In this document: piece by piece, positions 7,264-15,735 of the stretch | Layout of the letters: the number at the start of each line of letters is the position of its first letter | Numbering within the stretch: position 1 is the stretch's first letter | NCBI RefSeq assembly: GCF_010093025.1 | Contig: NZ_CP048114.1 | Span: 2,356,001-2,420,000, forward strand | Source: Edaphobacter sp. 12200R-103 | Lineage (GTDB): Bacteria > Acidobacteriota > Terriglobia > Terriglobales > Acidobacteriaceae | Length of the DNA stretch: 64,000 bases | Direction of reading: 5' to 3' | The notes under the pieces: model-generated | Database searches by the model: none | Told to the model about the DNA's origin: nothing | What the model saw: only the letters and a program-made list of their open reading frames with translations | Program-made: the position numbers and the translations under genes

Positions 7264-9990
7264 ATGCGTAAATCCATCTTCTTATGGATTCTTTCTGTTT
7301 TCTTTTTGCTGATCCCCGGTCTCAGCCCAGGCGCGTATGCGTTTCAGAGCAACTCCGGCAGCGTCTCCGGAACAGTAACGGATCCCAGCGGCGCCGTCGT
7401 TCCGGGCGCTAAGGTCCAGATTGCCAATCATGTCAGTGGTTATACGCGCACCGCGACGAGCGACTCTTCGGGCCAGTTCCACTTTTATAATGTTCCGTTC
7501 AATCCCTATCGGATCACGGTCACAGCCGATGGATTCGGTTCCTCCAGCAAATCAGTCGATTTGAACGCGATTGTTCCGGTCGTGGTTCCCATTCAACTCG
7601 CTCTTGCGGGTGCGTCCACTTCCGTCACGGTGGAAGGCGGCGCTGACCTGATTGAGAATGATTCCACCTTTCACACTGATGTCGATCGGGCTGTCATCGA
7701 TCGCATGCCGCTCGAGAGCCAGTCGTCCTCGCTCAGCTCGATCGTGACGCTATCATCCCCTGGTGTCACCGCCGATTCCAACGGTCTGTTTCACGGCCTG
7801 GGAGATCACGCCGAAAACTCCTTCTCTGTCGATGGCCAGCCCATCACCGATCAGCAGAGCAAGGTCTTCTCCAATCAGCTTCCAGCCGACGCAGTCCAAT
7901 CACTTGAGGTGATTGGAGGAGCGCCCACGGCGGAGTACGGCGACAAGACCAGCCTCATCATCAAGGCTACGACACGCTCCGGGCAAGGTGTGACGACTCC
8001 GCACGGGAGCATCGCCCTGGACTATGGCACCTTCGGGACCACGACCCTGGATGGGAATGTTGCCTACGGCAAGCAGAACTGGGGCAACTTTGTTGCAGTC
8101 AGCGGTATGAACTCGGGACGCTTTCTCGATGGCCCCGAGTTCCAGACCCTGCACGATAAGGGCAACCAGCAGAACATCTTCGACCGGGTCGATTTCCAGT
8201 TCAAGGACGGGGATTCGATTCATACGAACCTGCAGTACACCCGCTCCTGGTTCCAGACCCCAAACTCCTACGACCAGATGAACGTGCTGGACCAGTTTGG
8301 CAATCCCGTCGGCGATGCCGATCAGCGATCCAAGATCGAGACCTTCAACATCGCACCCTCCTGGACGCACCTGATCGATCAGAACACAGTGCTCAACTTC
8401 GGCGCCTACGTTCGCCGCGATGCCTACAACTACTATCCCAGCAACAATCCCCTGGCGGACCTCGGCCCCATTCAACAGGAGACGGTACAGCAGTACCGCA
8501 CGCTTACGAATACCGGAGTTCACTCCGATATCACGTGGGTAAAAGGGATTCACAACATCAAGGTCGGAGGGATGTATCAGCAGACCTTCCTTCGCGAGAA
8601 TCTGACCACGGGCCTGGTCGATCCTGCACTGAACGCGCCCTGCGTGGATGCCGACGGCAACCCGGTCAACGGGTTCAACGATCCATCACAGTGCGATGGC
8701 GCAGGACTGGCTGCAAACGTTGCCTTCAACCCAGTTCTACTTCCCCACGACCTTACGCGTGGAGGCAGCAACTACGCCTGGCATGGCCGCACGGATGTGA
8801 AGCAACTGGCACTCTATGCGCAGGATCAGATCACAAAGGGTCCGTGGCTGCTCAATCTCGGCATCCGCGGCGACTTCTACAACGGTCTTTCGGTGCAGCG
8901 GCAGGCGGAGCCCCGCGTCGGCATCTCCTACAACATCAAGCGAACCAATACCGTTCTTCGCGCTTCCTATGCGCGCGCGCAGGAGACCCCCTTCAACGAG
9001 AACCTCGTTCTTTCCACAAACGGCTGCCATGACCCTGTCCTTCAGGGCATCTTCCTCACGCTCGGCGACTGTAATCCTGCACCATTCAATCCTGGATTTC
9101 GCAACGAATTTCACTCCGGCCTTCAGCAGGCCTTTGGCCGTCATCTGGTCGTCAGTGGAGAGTATCTCTGGAAGTACACTCACAACGCCTTCGACTTCAG
9201 CGTCTTCGGTGCGACTCCCATTACCTTTCCCATCGAGTGGCATAACTCGAAGATCTCGGGTTTCGCTCTCCGAGCCAATGTTCCGGAGACGCATGGCATC
9301 AGCGCCTTCGTTGTCATGTCGTCGGTTGCGGCCCGCTTCTTCAACCCACAGATCGGCGGCGTCGGTGCAACCATCGGTTCACCGACGGGTTATCCCTTCC
9401 GGATCGACCATGACGAGCGCTTCAACGAGACGACCCACCTGCAGTACACGCTTCCCTTCCGCAAGAGCACCTGGGTTGGATTTAACTGGCGCTACGACAG
9501 CGGCCTGGTTGCGGGCGCCACGCCCTGCTACAACGTCAACGATCCCAACAGCGGCTGCGCAGCCTTCTCCTTCGACAACAACGGCGATCCGCTGACAATC
9601 AACGGTCAACCCGCAATCAATCTCAGCAGCCTGACCGCAGATCAGCAGTTCCAGGCAGGCCTGGCCTGCAACGGCGTGGCAGCGACACCGACGTCAGGAT
9701 TGCCGGGCCTCTGCCCCGCGTCGGAGCTCACCTCGACACTGCTGCACATTCCCACAGCGAACATGGGAAACGACGACCATAACCCGTCTCGCATTCAGCC
9801 ACGAAACCTCTTCGATATTGCGCTGGGCGAAGATAATCTCTTCCATGGCGACAAGCACAGGGTTGGCCTGCGTGTTACCGCCGTCAACGTTACAAACAAG
9901 TACGCTCTCTACAACTTCCTTTCAACCTTCTCGGGAACGCACTACGTAACACCTCGCACCCTCACCGGAGAGATCAGCTACAACTTCTAA
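7264..9990 (+). CDS. TonB-dependent outer-membrane receptor with carboxypeptidase-regulatory-like N-terminal domain
   Basis: A 908-residue protein: signal peptide (MRKSIFLWILSVFFLLIPG, cut near AYA), a ~90-residue Ig-like carboxypeptidase-regulatory domain (SGSVSGTVTDPSGAVVPGA), a plug domain (FSVDGQPITDQ, LEVIGGAPTAEYGDKTS), and a beta-barrel ending in the outer-membrane signature SYNF. ATG 7264 has an AGGAG at 7251-7255; the frame is open further upstream but the signal peptide fixes the start. The ligand is unknown. A DUF2946-like gene lies before it and a MerC-like gene after it, pointing to a metal or metal complex. A strong terminator follows at 9999-10040. Confidence 0.9.
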   Translation: MRKSIFLWILSVFFLLIPGLSPGAYAFQSNSGSVSGTVTDPSGAVVPGAKVQIANHVSGYTRTATSDSSGQFHFYNVPFNPYRITVTADGFGSSSKSVDLNAIVPVVVPIQLALAGASTSVTVEGGADLIENDSTFHTDVDRAVIDRMPLESQSSSLSSIVTLSSPGVTADSNGLFHGLGDHAENSFSVDGQPITDQQSKVFSNQLPADAVQSLEVIGGAPTAEYGDKTSLIIKATTRSGQGVTTPHGSIALDYGTFGTTTLDGNVAYGKQNWGNFVAVSGMNSGRFLDGPEFQTLHDKGNQQNIFDRVDFQFKDGDSIHTNLQYTRSWFQTPNSYDQMNVLDQFGNPVGDADQRSKIETFNIAPSWTHLIDQNTVLNFGAYVRRDAYNYYPSNNPLADLGPIQQETVQQYRTLTNTGVHSDITWVKGIHNIKVGGMYQQTFLRENLTTGLVDPALNAPCVDADGNPVNGFNDPSQCDGAGLAANVAFNPVLLPHDLTRGGSNYAWHGRTDVKQLALYAQDQITKGPWLLNLGIRGDFYNGLSVQRQAEPRVGISYNIKRTNTVLRASYARAQETPFNENLVLSTNGCHDPVLQGIFLTLGDCNPAPFNPGFRNEFHSGLQQAFGRHLVVSGEYLWKYTHNAFDFSVFGATPITFPIEWHNSKISGFALRANVPETHGISAFVVMSSVAARFFNPQIGGVGATIGSPTGYPFRIDHDERFNETTHLQYTLPFRKSTWVGFNWRYDSGLVAGATPCYNVNDPNSGCAAFSFDNNGDPLTINGQPAINLSSLTADQQFQAGLACNGVAATPTSGLPGLCPASELTSTLLHIPTANMGNDDHNPSRIQPRNLFDIALGEDNLFHGDKHRVGLRVTAVNVTNKYALYNFLSTFSGTHYVTPRTLTGEISYNF

Positions 9991-9998
9991 CTCCCTTG

Positions 9999-10040
9999 CA
10001 GGACGCGGCCAGAGAGGCTCTGCCGCGTCCTGTTTCTTTC
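9999..10040 (+). terminator. Rho-independent terminator after the TonB receptor
   Basis: A perfect 11-bp stem CAGGACGCGGC / GCCGCGTCCTG (9999-10009 with 10022-10032) is followed by TTTCTTTC. It would end or attenuate transcription ahead of the MerC-like gene. Confidence 0.85.
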
Positions 10041-10074
10041 AGGCCACTTAAATCTCAAAAAGAAAGAAGAACCG

Positions 10075-10518
10075 ATGGGAAGCAGCGTTACCTCATCTCG
10101 CGCATACCTGCGCCATCACGCCGATGTTGCCGGTGCTACAGCCTCAGGCGTCTGCCTGATTCACTGCCTGCTGACACCGTTGATGGTCAGCCTCTTTCCG
10201 GGGCTGATTCCCTATCTTCCCGGTGATGCCGGCTTTCACCGTGCTCTGGCGGTTGGAATTGTGCTTCTGGGAGCGCTGGCGTTCATCCCCGGATACCAGC
10301 TTCATCGTCGCCGGTCGCTACTCGTGATGATCGGCTTCGGGATGACGCTTGTTCTCATCGTCGCGTGGCAGAACGAGAGGCTCGGTGTTGCGCGCGAGCT
10401 TCTACTCAGCATCCCGGGCTCACTGATGCTCATCGGAGCGCACCTGCTCAATCGCACCTTCTGTAGACAGTGCAAACAGTGCGAGCATTCTGTCGCGTGC
10501 GAGACGACGAAGCTGTAA
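10075..10518 (+). CDS. MerC-domain integral membrane protein
   Basis: A 147-residue protein with four hydrophobic segments and the MerC motif GVCLIHCLLTP in the first. MerC proteins carry mercury or, when not linked to a mer operon, probably other soft metals across the inner membrane. The C-terminus ends with a cysteine-rich tail (CRQCKQCEHSVAC) that could bind a thiophilic metal. No merA, merR or merT is nearby, so mercury resistance is unlikely; the TonB receptor just upstream suggests metal uptake or homeostasis. Confidence 0.8.
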   Translation: MGSSVTSSRAYLRHHADVAGATASGVCLIHCLLTPLMVSLFPGLIPYLPGDAGFHRALAVGIVLLGALAFIPGYQLHRRRSLLVMIGFGMTLVLIVAWQNERLGVARELLLSIPGSLMLIGAHLLNRTFCRQCKQCEHSVACETTKL

Positions 10519-10530
10519 ACTTTCCGATTC

Positions 10531-10572
10531 GTCATCCTTCGCCCCGTCATCCTGAACGGAGCGAAGGATGAC
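10531..10572. repeat. REP-like palindrome between convergent genes
   Basis: GTCATCCTTCGC (10531-10542) pairs perfectly with GCGAAGGATGAC (10561-10572); the loop holds GTCATCCTGAACGG, the motif shared by the family-A repeats. It lies between merC-like (+) and pqqE (-) stops and may act as a two-way terminator. Confidence 0.75.
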
Positions 10573-10619
10573 GGCGTTTTGAACGCGTTTGGAGGGGAGC
10601 TCGTTGGCAGTCGATTTCT

Positions 10620-11705
10620 TCAACCGCGCCAGATGGGAAGGACCTCCGGGTCTGAGACGCGAAGGTCTTTCAGCAGATCATGGTGCGGGCTGAGGCTGCA
10701 GACCGGATCGATCGCGTTCGGATCGCCTGTCATCAGGAACGCCTGGCAGCGGCAGCCCCCGAAGTCCTTTTCCTTACGCTCACAGGAACGGCAGGTGGGC
10801 GACATCCACTCGTCTCCGCGGAAGCGCTGGAACGCGGAGGAACACCTCCAGATCCATTCGAGACTGTGATCGCGGACATTATCGAAGACCATGCCGGGAA
10901 TGATGGCAGCAGAGTGGCACGGGAGCGCCTGACCGGCCGGATCGATCAACATCATCTGGCGGCCCCATCCGCCGACACACGCCTTGGGGAAGCTGCCGAA
11001 GTAGTCCGGAAAGACGGCCTCGACGTGGATCTTGCCTCGTAGTCTCTGTTTCGCTGCTTCCACGATGGGGATGGAGCGCTCCACCTGCTCTTCCGTCGGC
11101 ATCAGCAGAGCACGGTTCTTCAGGGCCCAGCCGTAGTACTGTACGTGCGCGATCTCAAGGCGATCCGGGTGGAGATCCTCCGCCAGCGCAATGAACTCCT
11201 CCAGATGATCGAGATTCATGCGATGGACGACGAGGTTGATCGTGAAGGCCAGGGGATAACGCTTCAGAACCGGCACCAGCGCCAGCTTGATGGCGTGAGC
11301 ACGCGTGCCCGCGATGTGATTCGCAGATGCCTCTTCGATGTCCTGAAAGGAGAGCTGCAGGTGCTCGAGCCCGGCTTCCACCAGTCCTGCAAGGCGCTCT
11401 TCCGTCAGGCCCACGCCCGAGGTGATCATGTTGACGTAGAGGCCAGCCTCGCGGCCTGCGCGAATCAGCTCCGGGAGGTCCCTGCGGGCCAGCGGCTCAC
11501 CGCCCGTCAGATGCAGGTGCAGAACGCCCATCTGCGCGGCCTGCTGGAAGACGCGGCTCCAGTCCTCGGTCGCAAGCTCCGTCTCCGCACGCTGCATCTC
11601 GATGGGGTTCGAGCAGTAGAGGCAGTGCAGAGGACAGCGGTGCGTCACCTCGGCGATGAGCGACAGCGGTGAGCGTGGTGTCGGGATGGAAGATGGCGAA
11701 GTCAT
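10620..11705 (-). CDS. pqqE: PqqA peptide cyclase (radical SAM)
   Basis: A 361-residue radical-SAM enzyme with the CPLHCLYC cluster motif, LTGGEPLARRD, and SPASM-type cysteines (ACVGGWG, CHSA, CRSCERKEKDFGGCRCQA). PqqE makes the first carbon-carbon bond, between the glutamate and tyrosine of PqqA, in PQQ synthesis. Its ATG overlaps the pqqD stop as ATGA. It is the last gene of the pqqABCDE operon on the minus strand. Length is normal for the family. Confidence 0.95.
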   Translation of the reverse strand: MTSPSSIPTPRSPLSLIAEVTHRCPLHCLYCSNPIEMQRAETELATEDWSRVFQQAAQMGVLHLHLTGGEPLARRDLPELIRAGREAGLYVNMITSGVGLTEERLAGLVEAGLEHLQLSFQDIEEASANHIAGTRAHAIKLALVPVLKRYPLAFTINLVVHRMNLDHLEEFIALAEDLHPDRLEIAHVQYYGWALKNRALLMPTEEQVERSIPIVEAAKQRLRGKIHVEAVFPDYFGSFPKACVGGWGRQMMLIDPAGQALPCHSAAIIPGMVFDNVRDHSLEWIWRCSSAFQRFRGDEWMSPTCRSCERKEKDFGGCRCQAFLMTGDPNAIDPVCSLSPHHDLLKDLRVSDPEVLPIWRG

Positions 11706-11968
11706 ACTCCTTCTCTTAAGACTCCCCGCTGCTCGAGACGATTCAGCAGGCTGAGAACGTCGTCGCCGATCTCCCTCTCATCGACGCCCTCATACTGCTG
11801 AACCAGTGCCGCGACAACATCGCTTATAGTCCGTTTGCCGTCCAGCATGGCGAGAATCTCCCGCGAAGGTCCTGTCAGGTTGAGGGTTCCCTCAGGGATC
11901 AGTAGAACGCCGTCTGTCGGGTGCAGGCGGCACCCGGGCGCCAGCCGCGGTATTGAGTTCAGTTCCAT
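11702..11968 (-). CDS. pqqD: PqqD peptide chaperone
   Basis: An 88-residue winged-helix protein: NSIPRLAPGCRLHPTDGVLL, then PEGTLNLTGPSREILAMLDG and a C-terminal helix. PqqD binds PqqA and presents it to PqqE. I chose the ATG at 11968, which has AAGGA eight bases upstream and leaves 19 bases after pqqC; an in-frame start at 12007 would overlap pqqC. Its stop overlaps pqqE. Confidence 0.93.
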   Translation of the reverse strand: MELNSIPRLAPGCRLHPTDGVLLIPEGTLNLTGPSREILAMLDGKRTISDVVAALVQQYEGVDEREIGDDVLSLLNRLEQRGVLREGV

Positions 11969-11987
11969 CTGCAGAGTCCTTTTTGAA

Positions 11988-12743
11988 TCAGTCACACGCG
12001 GGAACAAATGCTCCCGGAGGAATGTTGCCGGGCGAGACGTAGGCGTAGTCGATGGCGTCGAGCTGAGCCCACAGGATGGCGCATTTGGCCTCGAGCGCGC
12101 CGATCACCTGCTCCTGCTCCTGGCGCGTCTTTGCATGCTCCGCAACGTAGTCAAAGGCGAAGGTAGCGTCTTCTGGGGCCTGGGTGAGGCGTCCTTCGAA
12201 ATACGCCAGGCCGGGCACGAGGTACGGATAGTGAATGCGCATCTGATCCATGCGCAGAGAGATCAGGTCGCGCGAGAACAGCTCCGTCAGCGAGGATGCC
12301 ACAGCCACCAGCAGCGAGCTGTCGCGCACGAGCGCAAGATAAGCGTCGACGGCGTAACGAACGCCGGGAAGAACGCCGCTGCACGGGATGACCTGCTTAC
12401 GTGCTAACCCGGCAGCTTCGGCGAGCTGAATCCATTTCTCAATGCCGCCGTAGCCGTCCTGGTCGCCATCATGGTCCAGGATGCGCTTACGCCATGCGCG
12501 GCGGAAGGCGGGGTCATCGCTCTTGGCAAGGATCAGGGAGTCTTTGATAGGGATGCGGCTCTGGTAGTAGTACCGATTCAGCGCCCAGGCCTGCAGCTGG
12601 CCGCGTGTGAGCTCGCCCTTGTGCATGCGCAAGTGAAAAGGGTGGCGATGGTGATAGCGGCTGTCTCCCACTGCCTGCAGGCGGTCGCGCAGTTCCTGGC
12701 GCGAGAGAAGCGTCGTCTCTGTATCTACTGCGGTCGTCGTCAT
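11988..12743 (-). CDS. pqqC: Pyrroloquinoline-quinone synthase
   Basis: A 251-residue all-helical oxidase with the family stretches HPFHLRMHKGELTRGQLQAWALNRYYYQ, IPIKDSLILAKS, and RILDHDGDQDGYGGIEKWI (cited in parts of a longer conserved block). PqqC carries out the last ring closure and eight-electron oxidation to PQQ. Start ATG 12743 overlaps the pqqB stop (ATGA), which supports it over an in-frame start 36 bases upstream. Conserved histidine, arginine and tyrosine residues of the active site are present as far as I can align by eye. Confidence 0.94.
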   Translation of the reverse strand: MTTTAVDTETTLLSRQELRDRLQAVGDSRYHHRHPFHLRMHKGELTRGQLQAWALNRYYYQSRIPIKDSLILAKSDDPAFRRAWRKRILDHDGDQDGYGGIEKWIQLAEAAGLARKQVIPCSGVLPGVRYAVDAYLALVRDSSLLVAVASSLTELFSRDLISLRMDQMRIHYPYLVPGLAYFEGRLTQAPEDATFAFDYVAEHAKTRQEQEQVIGALEAKCAILWAQLDAIDYAYVSPGNIPPGAFVPACD

Positions 12744-13651
12744 GAATCCAGTTGCCATCCGTCGTGAGCTATCTGCCATCCGGCTGCCAGCACCGCTTTG
12801 TACTCCGCGCTGCCGGTGTCGAGGATGGGATTGGTGTTATTGATATGGACGAAGACCCTGCGTGGAAAGTCTATGTCCTTCAATAAAGCGATGGTTCCAT
12901 CGTCACCGCTAAGAGGCACATGGCCGATGGACCGCGCGAGCGGAGTACCGGAGTGCGTGCGGCTCAACTCGGCATCGCTCCAGAAAGTCCCATCCACCAG
13001 GACCGTGTCGCAGGTTCTGTAGATCTCGCGCAGTTCGTCCGTGATCTCCGGCAAAGCAGGCGTGTAGGCGATTCTGCGTCCCTCTTTCTCCAATACCAGT
13101 CCAAGGCTGGCCTGCCCCTTCTCTCCTGTATTCATCTCGCGGGCATAAAACGGCAGCGAGCCTTCGAGCGGGATAGGGGTGCAGGTAATTCCAGAATCTC
13201 CGAGGAAGAAGCTCTGGCCGGGTACGATCTCGACCCAGGTGAGCTGGTCGGGAACCCGGTGAAGCATGCGGAAGAAGGAGTTCGACTCAAGGGTCTTGCG
13301 GACCAGCCTGGTCGCATAGATTGTCAGGGGCTGAAACTCGCGCAGCAGCAATACACCCAGCACCTGGTCGAGATCGGCCGTGGTCAGCACAATGCCAGCG
13401 ATTGGCGTATTACGCCGTCCGAATCGGGAACCTGGTTGTAACTCAGGATTAGCCTCGATCTGGACCCGGAGGTCGGGAGAGGCGTTCAGAAGGTACCAGC
13501 TTTGCCCGTCTCCAGACGCAATGGCCTGAAGCTGAAGCCGGGGCGGCACAGCCCGGGGGTTTGTCCTGCTCAGCTCACAGAGCCGGCAGGCACAGTTCCA
13601 CTGGGGAACGCCACCGCCGGCGGCAGTCCCCAGCATCTTGAACAGAAACAT
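12740..13651 (-). CDS. pqqB: Coenzyme PQQ biosynthesis protein B
   Basis: A 303-residue metallo-beta-lactamase-fold protein starting MFLFKMLGTAAGGGVPQWNC, the classical PqqB start, with the CACRLCELSR zinc-binding cysteines. The usual HxHxDH motif is altered (LTTADLDQVLG), as is normal in PqqB. It is thought to hydroxylate the Glu-Tyr intermediate. It begins three bases after the pqqA stop, and its own stop overlaps pqqC. Confidence 0.95.
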   Translation of the reverse strand: MFLFKMLGTAAGGGVPQWNCACRLCELSRTNPRAVPPRLQLQAIASGDGQSWYLLNASPDLRVQIEANPELQPGSRFGRRNTPIAGIVLTTADLDQVLGVLLLREFQPLTIYATRLVRKTLESNSFFRMLHRVPDQLTWVEIVPGQSFFLGDSGITCTPIPLEGSLPFYAREMNTGEKGQASLGLVLEKEGRRIAYTPALPEITDELREIYRTCDTVLVDGTFWSDAELSRTHSGTPLARSIGHVPLSGDDGTIALLKDIDFPRRVFVHINNTNPILDTGSAEYKAVLAAGWQIAHDGWQLDS

Positions 13652-13654
13652 TCT

Positions 13655-13735
13655 TTAGCGTTCTGCAGGGGCGTAGCAGTTGATCTCACAAGCGAGGCAA
13701 ACTTCTTGAAAGTCAGGACGGATCCAGGTCTTCAT
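13655..13735 (-). CDS. pqqA: PQQ precursor peptide PqqA
   Basis: A 26-codon gene just upstream of pqqB encodes MKTWIRPDFQE followed by VCLACEINCYAPAER. It has the family Trp near the start and the Glu17-x3-Tyr21 pair that PqqE crosslinks and that becomes PQQ. AGGAG lies ten bases before the ATG. Three cysteines surround the Glu/Tyr core. Position as first gene of the operon and the motif make the call firm despite its size. Confidence 0.93.
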   Translation of the reverse strand: MKTWIRPDFQEVCLACEINCYAPAER

Positions 13736-13760
13736 GTGCAAACATCTCCTGTTCTTTAGA

Positions 13761-13807
13761 TACCAAACAGCGAGTTTCCCCCCACCCGTTTGGTACCGGG
13801 AATTGTA
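13761..13807 (-). promoter_or_regulatory. pqqA promoter region with inverted repeat
   Basis: On the minus strand TACAAT (13802-13807) is a good -10 box; the -35 region is weak. Just downstream a perfect 8-bp inverted repeat, TACCAAAC (13761-13768) and GTTTGGTA (13788-13795), covers the likely transcription start and leader. It could be an operator or an RNA hairpin. Confidence 0.45.
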
Positions 13808-13864
13808 TCTGAGTTTAAGGACTCCTGGGAACGAAAGTGGTTAGCTGGTCTGACCGGCGGACAA

Positions 13865-15358
13865 TTACTTTCGGCGCCAGCGAACCCCATCCTTCGAATC
13901 CTCGATCAAAATCCCCTTTGCAATCAATTCGTTACGGATGGCATCGGCACGTGCAAAGTTCCGCGCTTTTTTGGCCTGGGTTCGTTCTGTAACTAGCCCC
14001 TCTATCTCTGCATCGGAGAGAGAAAGTTTGGCCAGCAGCTCAGGTGCGGCCTCTGACAGGCGGCCCTCCTGCTCTGCCCAGGCCAGGGCGGAACGGGTGA
14101 TCTCCGCATCGTTGTCCTTGAGGACGGCAAACACGCCGTCGAAGAGGTCCAGAACGCGCAGAATCTGCTGCACGTTACCGGCGCGAAGTGTGCCTGCATC
14201 CGCAGCCGAGTTTGCCGTCCGCACCAGCTCAAAGATGGCGGCACGAGCCTCTGCGGTATTCAGATCATTGGCTAGCGAAGCCGTGTACCCCTGCTCTGCT
14301 TTGGCGGTAGTTGCTGCAAGCAATTCATCCAGGCCTTCGGGAAATCCGCCTTTCAGCATGCGTTGATGGAAGGTCCGGAGCCGGTCGATTGCGTTGGTCG
14401 ACTCCAGCAGCGACTCGAAGGTGAAGTTCATCTGATGGCGGTACGGCACCGAGATCAGAAGAAAACGGATGGCCGAGGCACGATAGCCCTTCAACAACAA
14501 ATCACGCAGGGTATAGAAGTTCCCCTCGGACTTCGACATCTTGCGGCCTTCCACAAGGAGGAAGCGCACATGCATCCAGTGACGAGCGAAGGGATGACCA
14601 GTGGCTGACTCCGACTGGGCGATCTCGTTCTCGTGATGCGGAAACATCAGGTCTTCGCCGCCGCAGTGCAGATCGAAGGATTCGCCCAGAAACTTCGTCG
14701 CCATGGCCGAGCACTCAATGTGCCAGCCCGGCCTGCCGCATCCCAGCTCGGTGTTCCAGCTCTGTTCGCCGGGCTTCGAGGCCTTCCACAGGGCAAAATC
14801 GCGCGCAGCATCTTTTTCGTATTCGTCCACATCGACGCGGGCGCCGTCTTCGATCCCCTCGAAGTCCTTGCGGGAGAGCTTGCCGTACCCCGGAAAGCGA
14901 GCGATGCGGAAGTACCAGCTTCCGTCTTCGGCCTGGTAGGCGATGTCCTGCTCGGCAAGTTTCTGGATCAGCGCCACCATGTCGGGAATGCAGCTGGTCG
15001 CGTGGGCAACGATCTCCGGTCGCAGAATTCCCAACGCATCGGAGTCCTCGAAGAACGCCTTCTCATACTTGCCGGTGTAGTCTGCGATGTTCTTTCCCGC
15101 GGCAGAGGCATTGCGGATGATCTTGTCGTCGACGTCGGTGATGTTCATGACGAACTTGAGCGTCACTCCCTGCTGGCGCAGAAAACGCCGCAGGACATCG
15201 ACATGTAGGAAGGTGCGGAAGTTGCCGATGTGGCCATAGTCGTAGACCGTCGGACCGCAGCAGTACATCCGCATCTCAGGTGCGCCGACCGGTTCCAGTG
15301 TCTCGATTTTGCCGCCCAAGGTATTGAAGAGTTCCATCGTTGCCACGTGCGCTTTCAT
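13865..15358 (-). CDS. cysS: Cysteinyl-tRNA synthetase
   Basis: A ~497-residue class I synthetase with YCCGPTVYDYGHIGN (zinc cysteine and HIGH-type motif), the zinc site region with HHENEIAQS, and KMSKS as GRKMSKSEGNF. It charges tRNA-Cys. I place the start at ATG 15358 (MKAHVATMEL); ATG 15337 is an alternative, and the frame is open to 15499 without good sequence. It precedes pqqA on the same strand with a 129-base gap that holds the pqq promoter. Confidence 0.93.
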   Translation of the reverse strand: MKAHVATMELFNTLGGKIETLEPVGAPEMRMYCCGPTVYDYGHIGNFRTFLHVDVLRRFLRQQGVTLKFVMNITDVDDKIIRNASAAGKNIADYTGKYEKAFFEDSDALGILRPEIVAHATSCIPDMVALIQKLAEQDIAYQAEDGSWYFRIARFPGYGKLSRKDFEGIEDGARVDVDEYEKDAARDFALWKASKPGEQSWNTELGCGRPGWHIECSAMATKFLGESFDLHCGGEDLMFPHHENEIAQSESATGHPFARHWMHVRFLLVEGRKMSKSEGNFYTLRDLLLKGYRASAIRFLLISVPYRHQMNFTFESLLESTNAIDRLRTFHQRMLKGGFPEGLDELLAATTAKAEQGYTASLANDLNTAEARAAIFELVRTANSAADAGTLRAGNVQQILRVLDLFDGVFAVLKDNDAEITRSALAWAEQEGRLSEAAPELLAKLSLSDAEIEGLVTERTQAKKARNFARADAIRNELIAKGILIEDSKDGVRWRRK

Positions 15359-15542
15359 CCTGCCGCACGCGAGCTCGCGGCGCGGTGCAGACCTCTCGTT
15401 TAGAGTTTTCCCTGTTGATTTTAGCCGATACCCGCCACTCGGCTCAGGGGTATCCACATACGTGTCGCAATTCCCTGTCGCGGCTGCCCGGGGACGCACT
15501 GCAACTGATTTGAATTATGCAATCATTGCAGCCTCCGGGGAG

Positions 15543-15681
15543 TGTCATCCTGAGCGAAGCGCACCAGTGCGGAGTCGAAGGATCTGCGGTCCAGGATCGT
15601 CGCTGAGGCTGGCAAACCGCGGATCCTTCGACTCCGCTCCTCGCGATAAAACCGCGAGAAGTTTCGCTCAGGATGACACCT
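15543..15681. repeat. Head-to-head pair of family-A REP-like elements
   Basis: A reverse copy (TGTCATCCTGAGCGAAGCG ... GGATCTGCGG, 15543-15589) faces a forward copy (CCGCGGATCCTTCGACTCCG ... GGATGACACCT, 15617-15681) across a 27-base spacer. They fill the gap between cysS and tsaD. The rest of this gap (15359-15542, 15682-15735) shows no gene. Confidence 0.85.
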
Positions 15682-15735
15682 CTGGTGAACCGTCAAAGGA
15701 GACGTGAGTCGCTCTAAGGCGAAGGGCTTCCTCAT

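Noticed and set aside
12740..13651. Loss of the HxHxDH motif in pqqB as a sign of a broken enzyme
   Set aside because: Known PqqB proteins normally lack the full motif; length and other motifs are intact.
15309..15707. A plus-strand frame over the cysS start and the REP pair
   Set aside because: Mostly REP sequence translated; no ribosome site or homology pattern.
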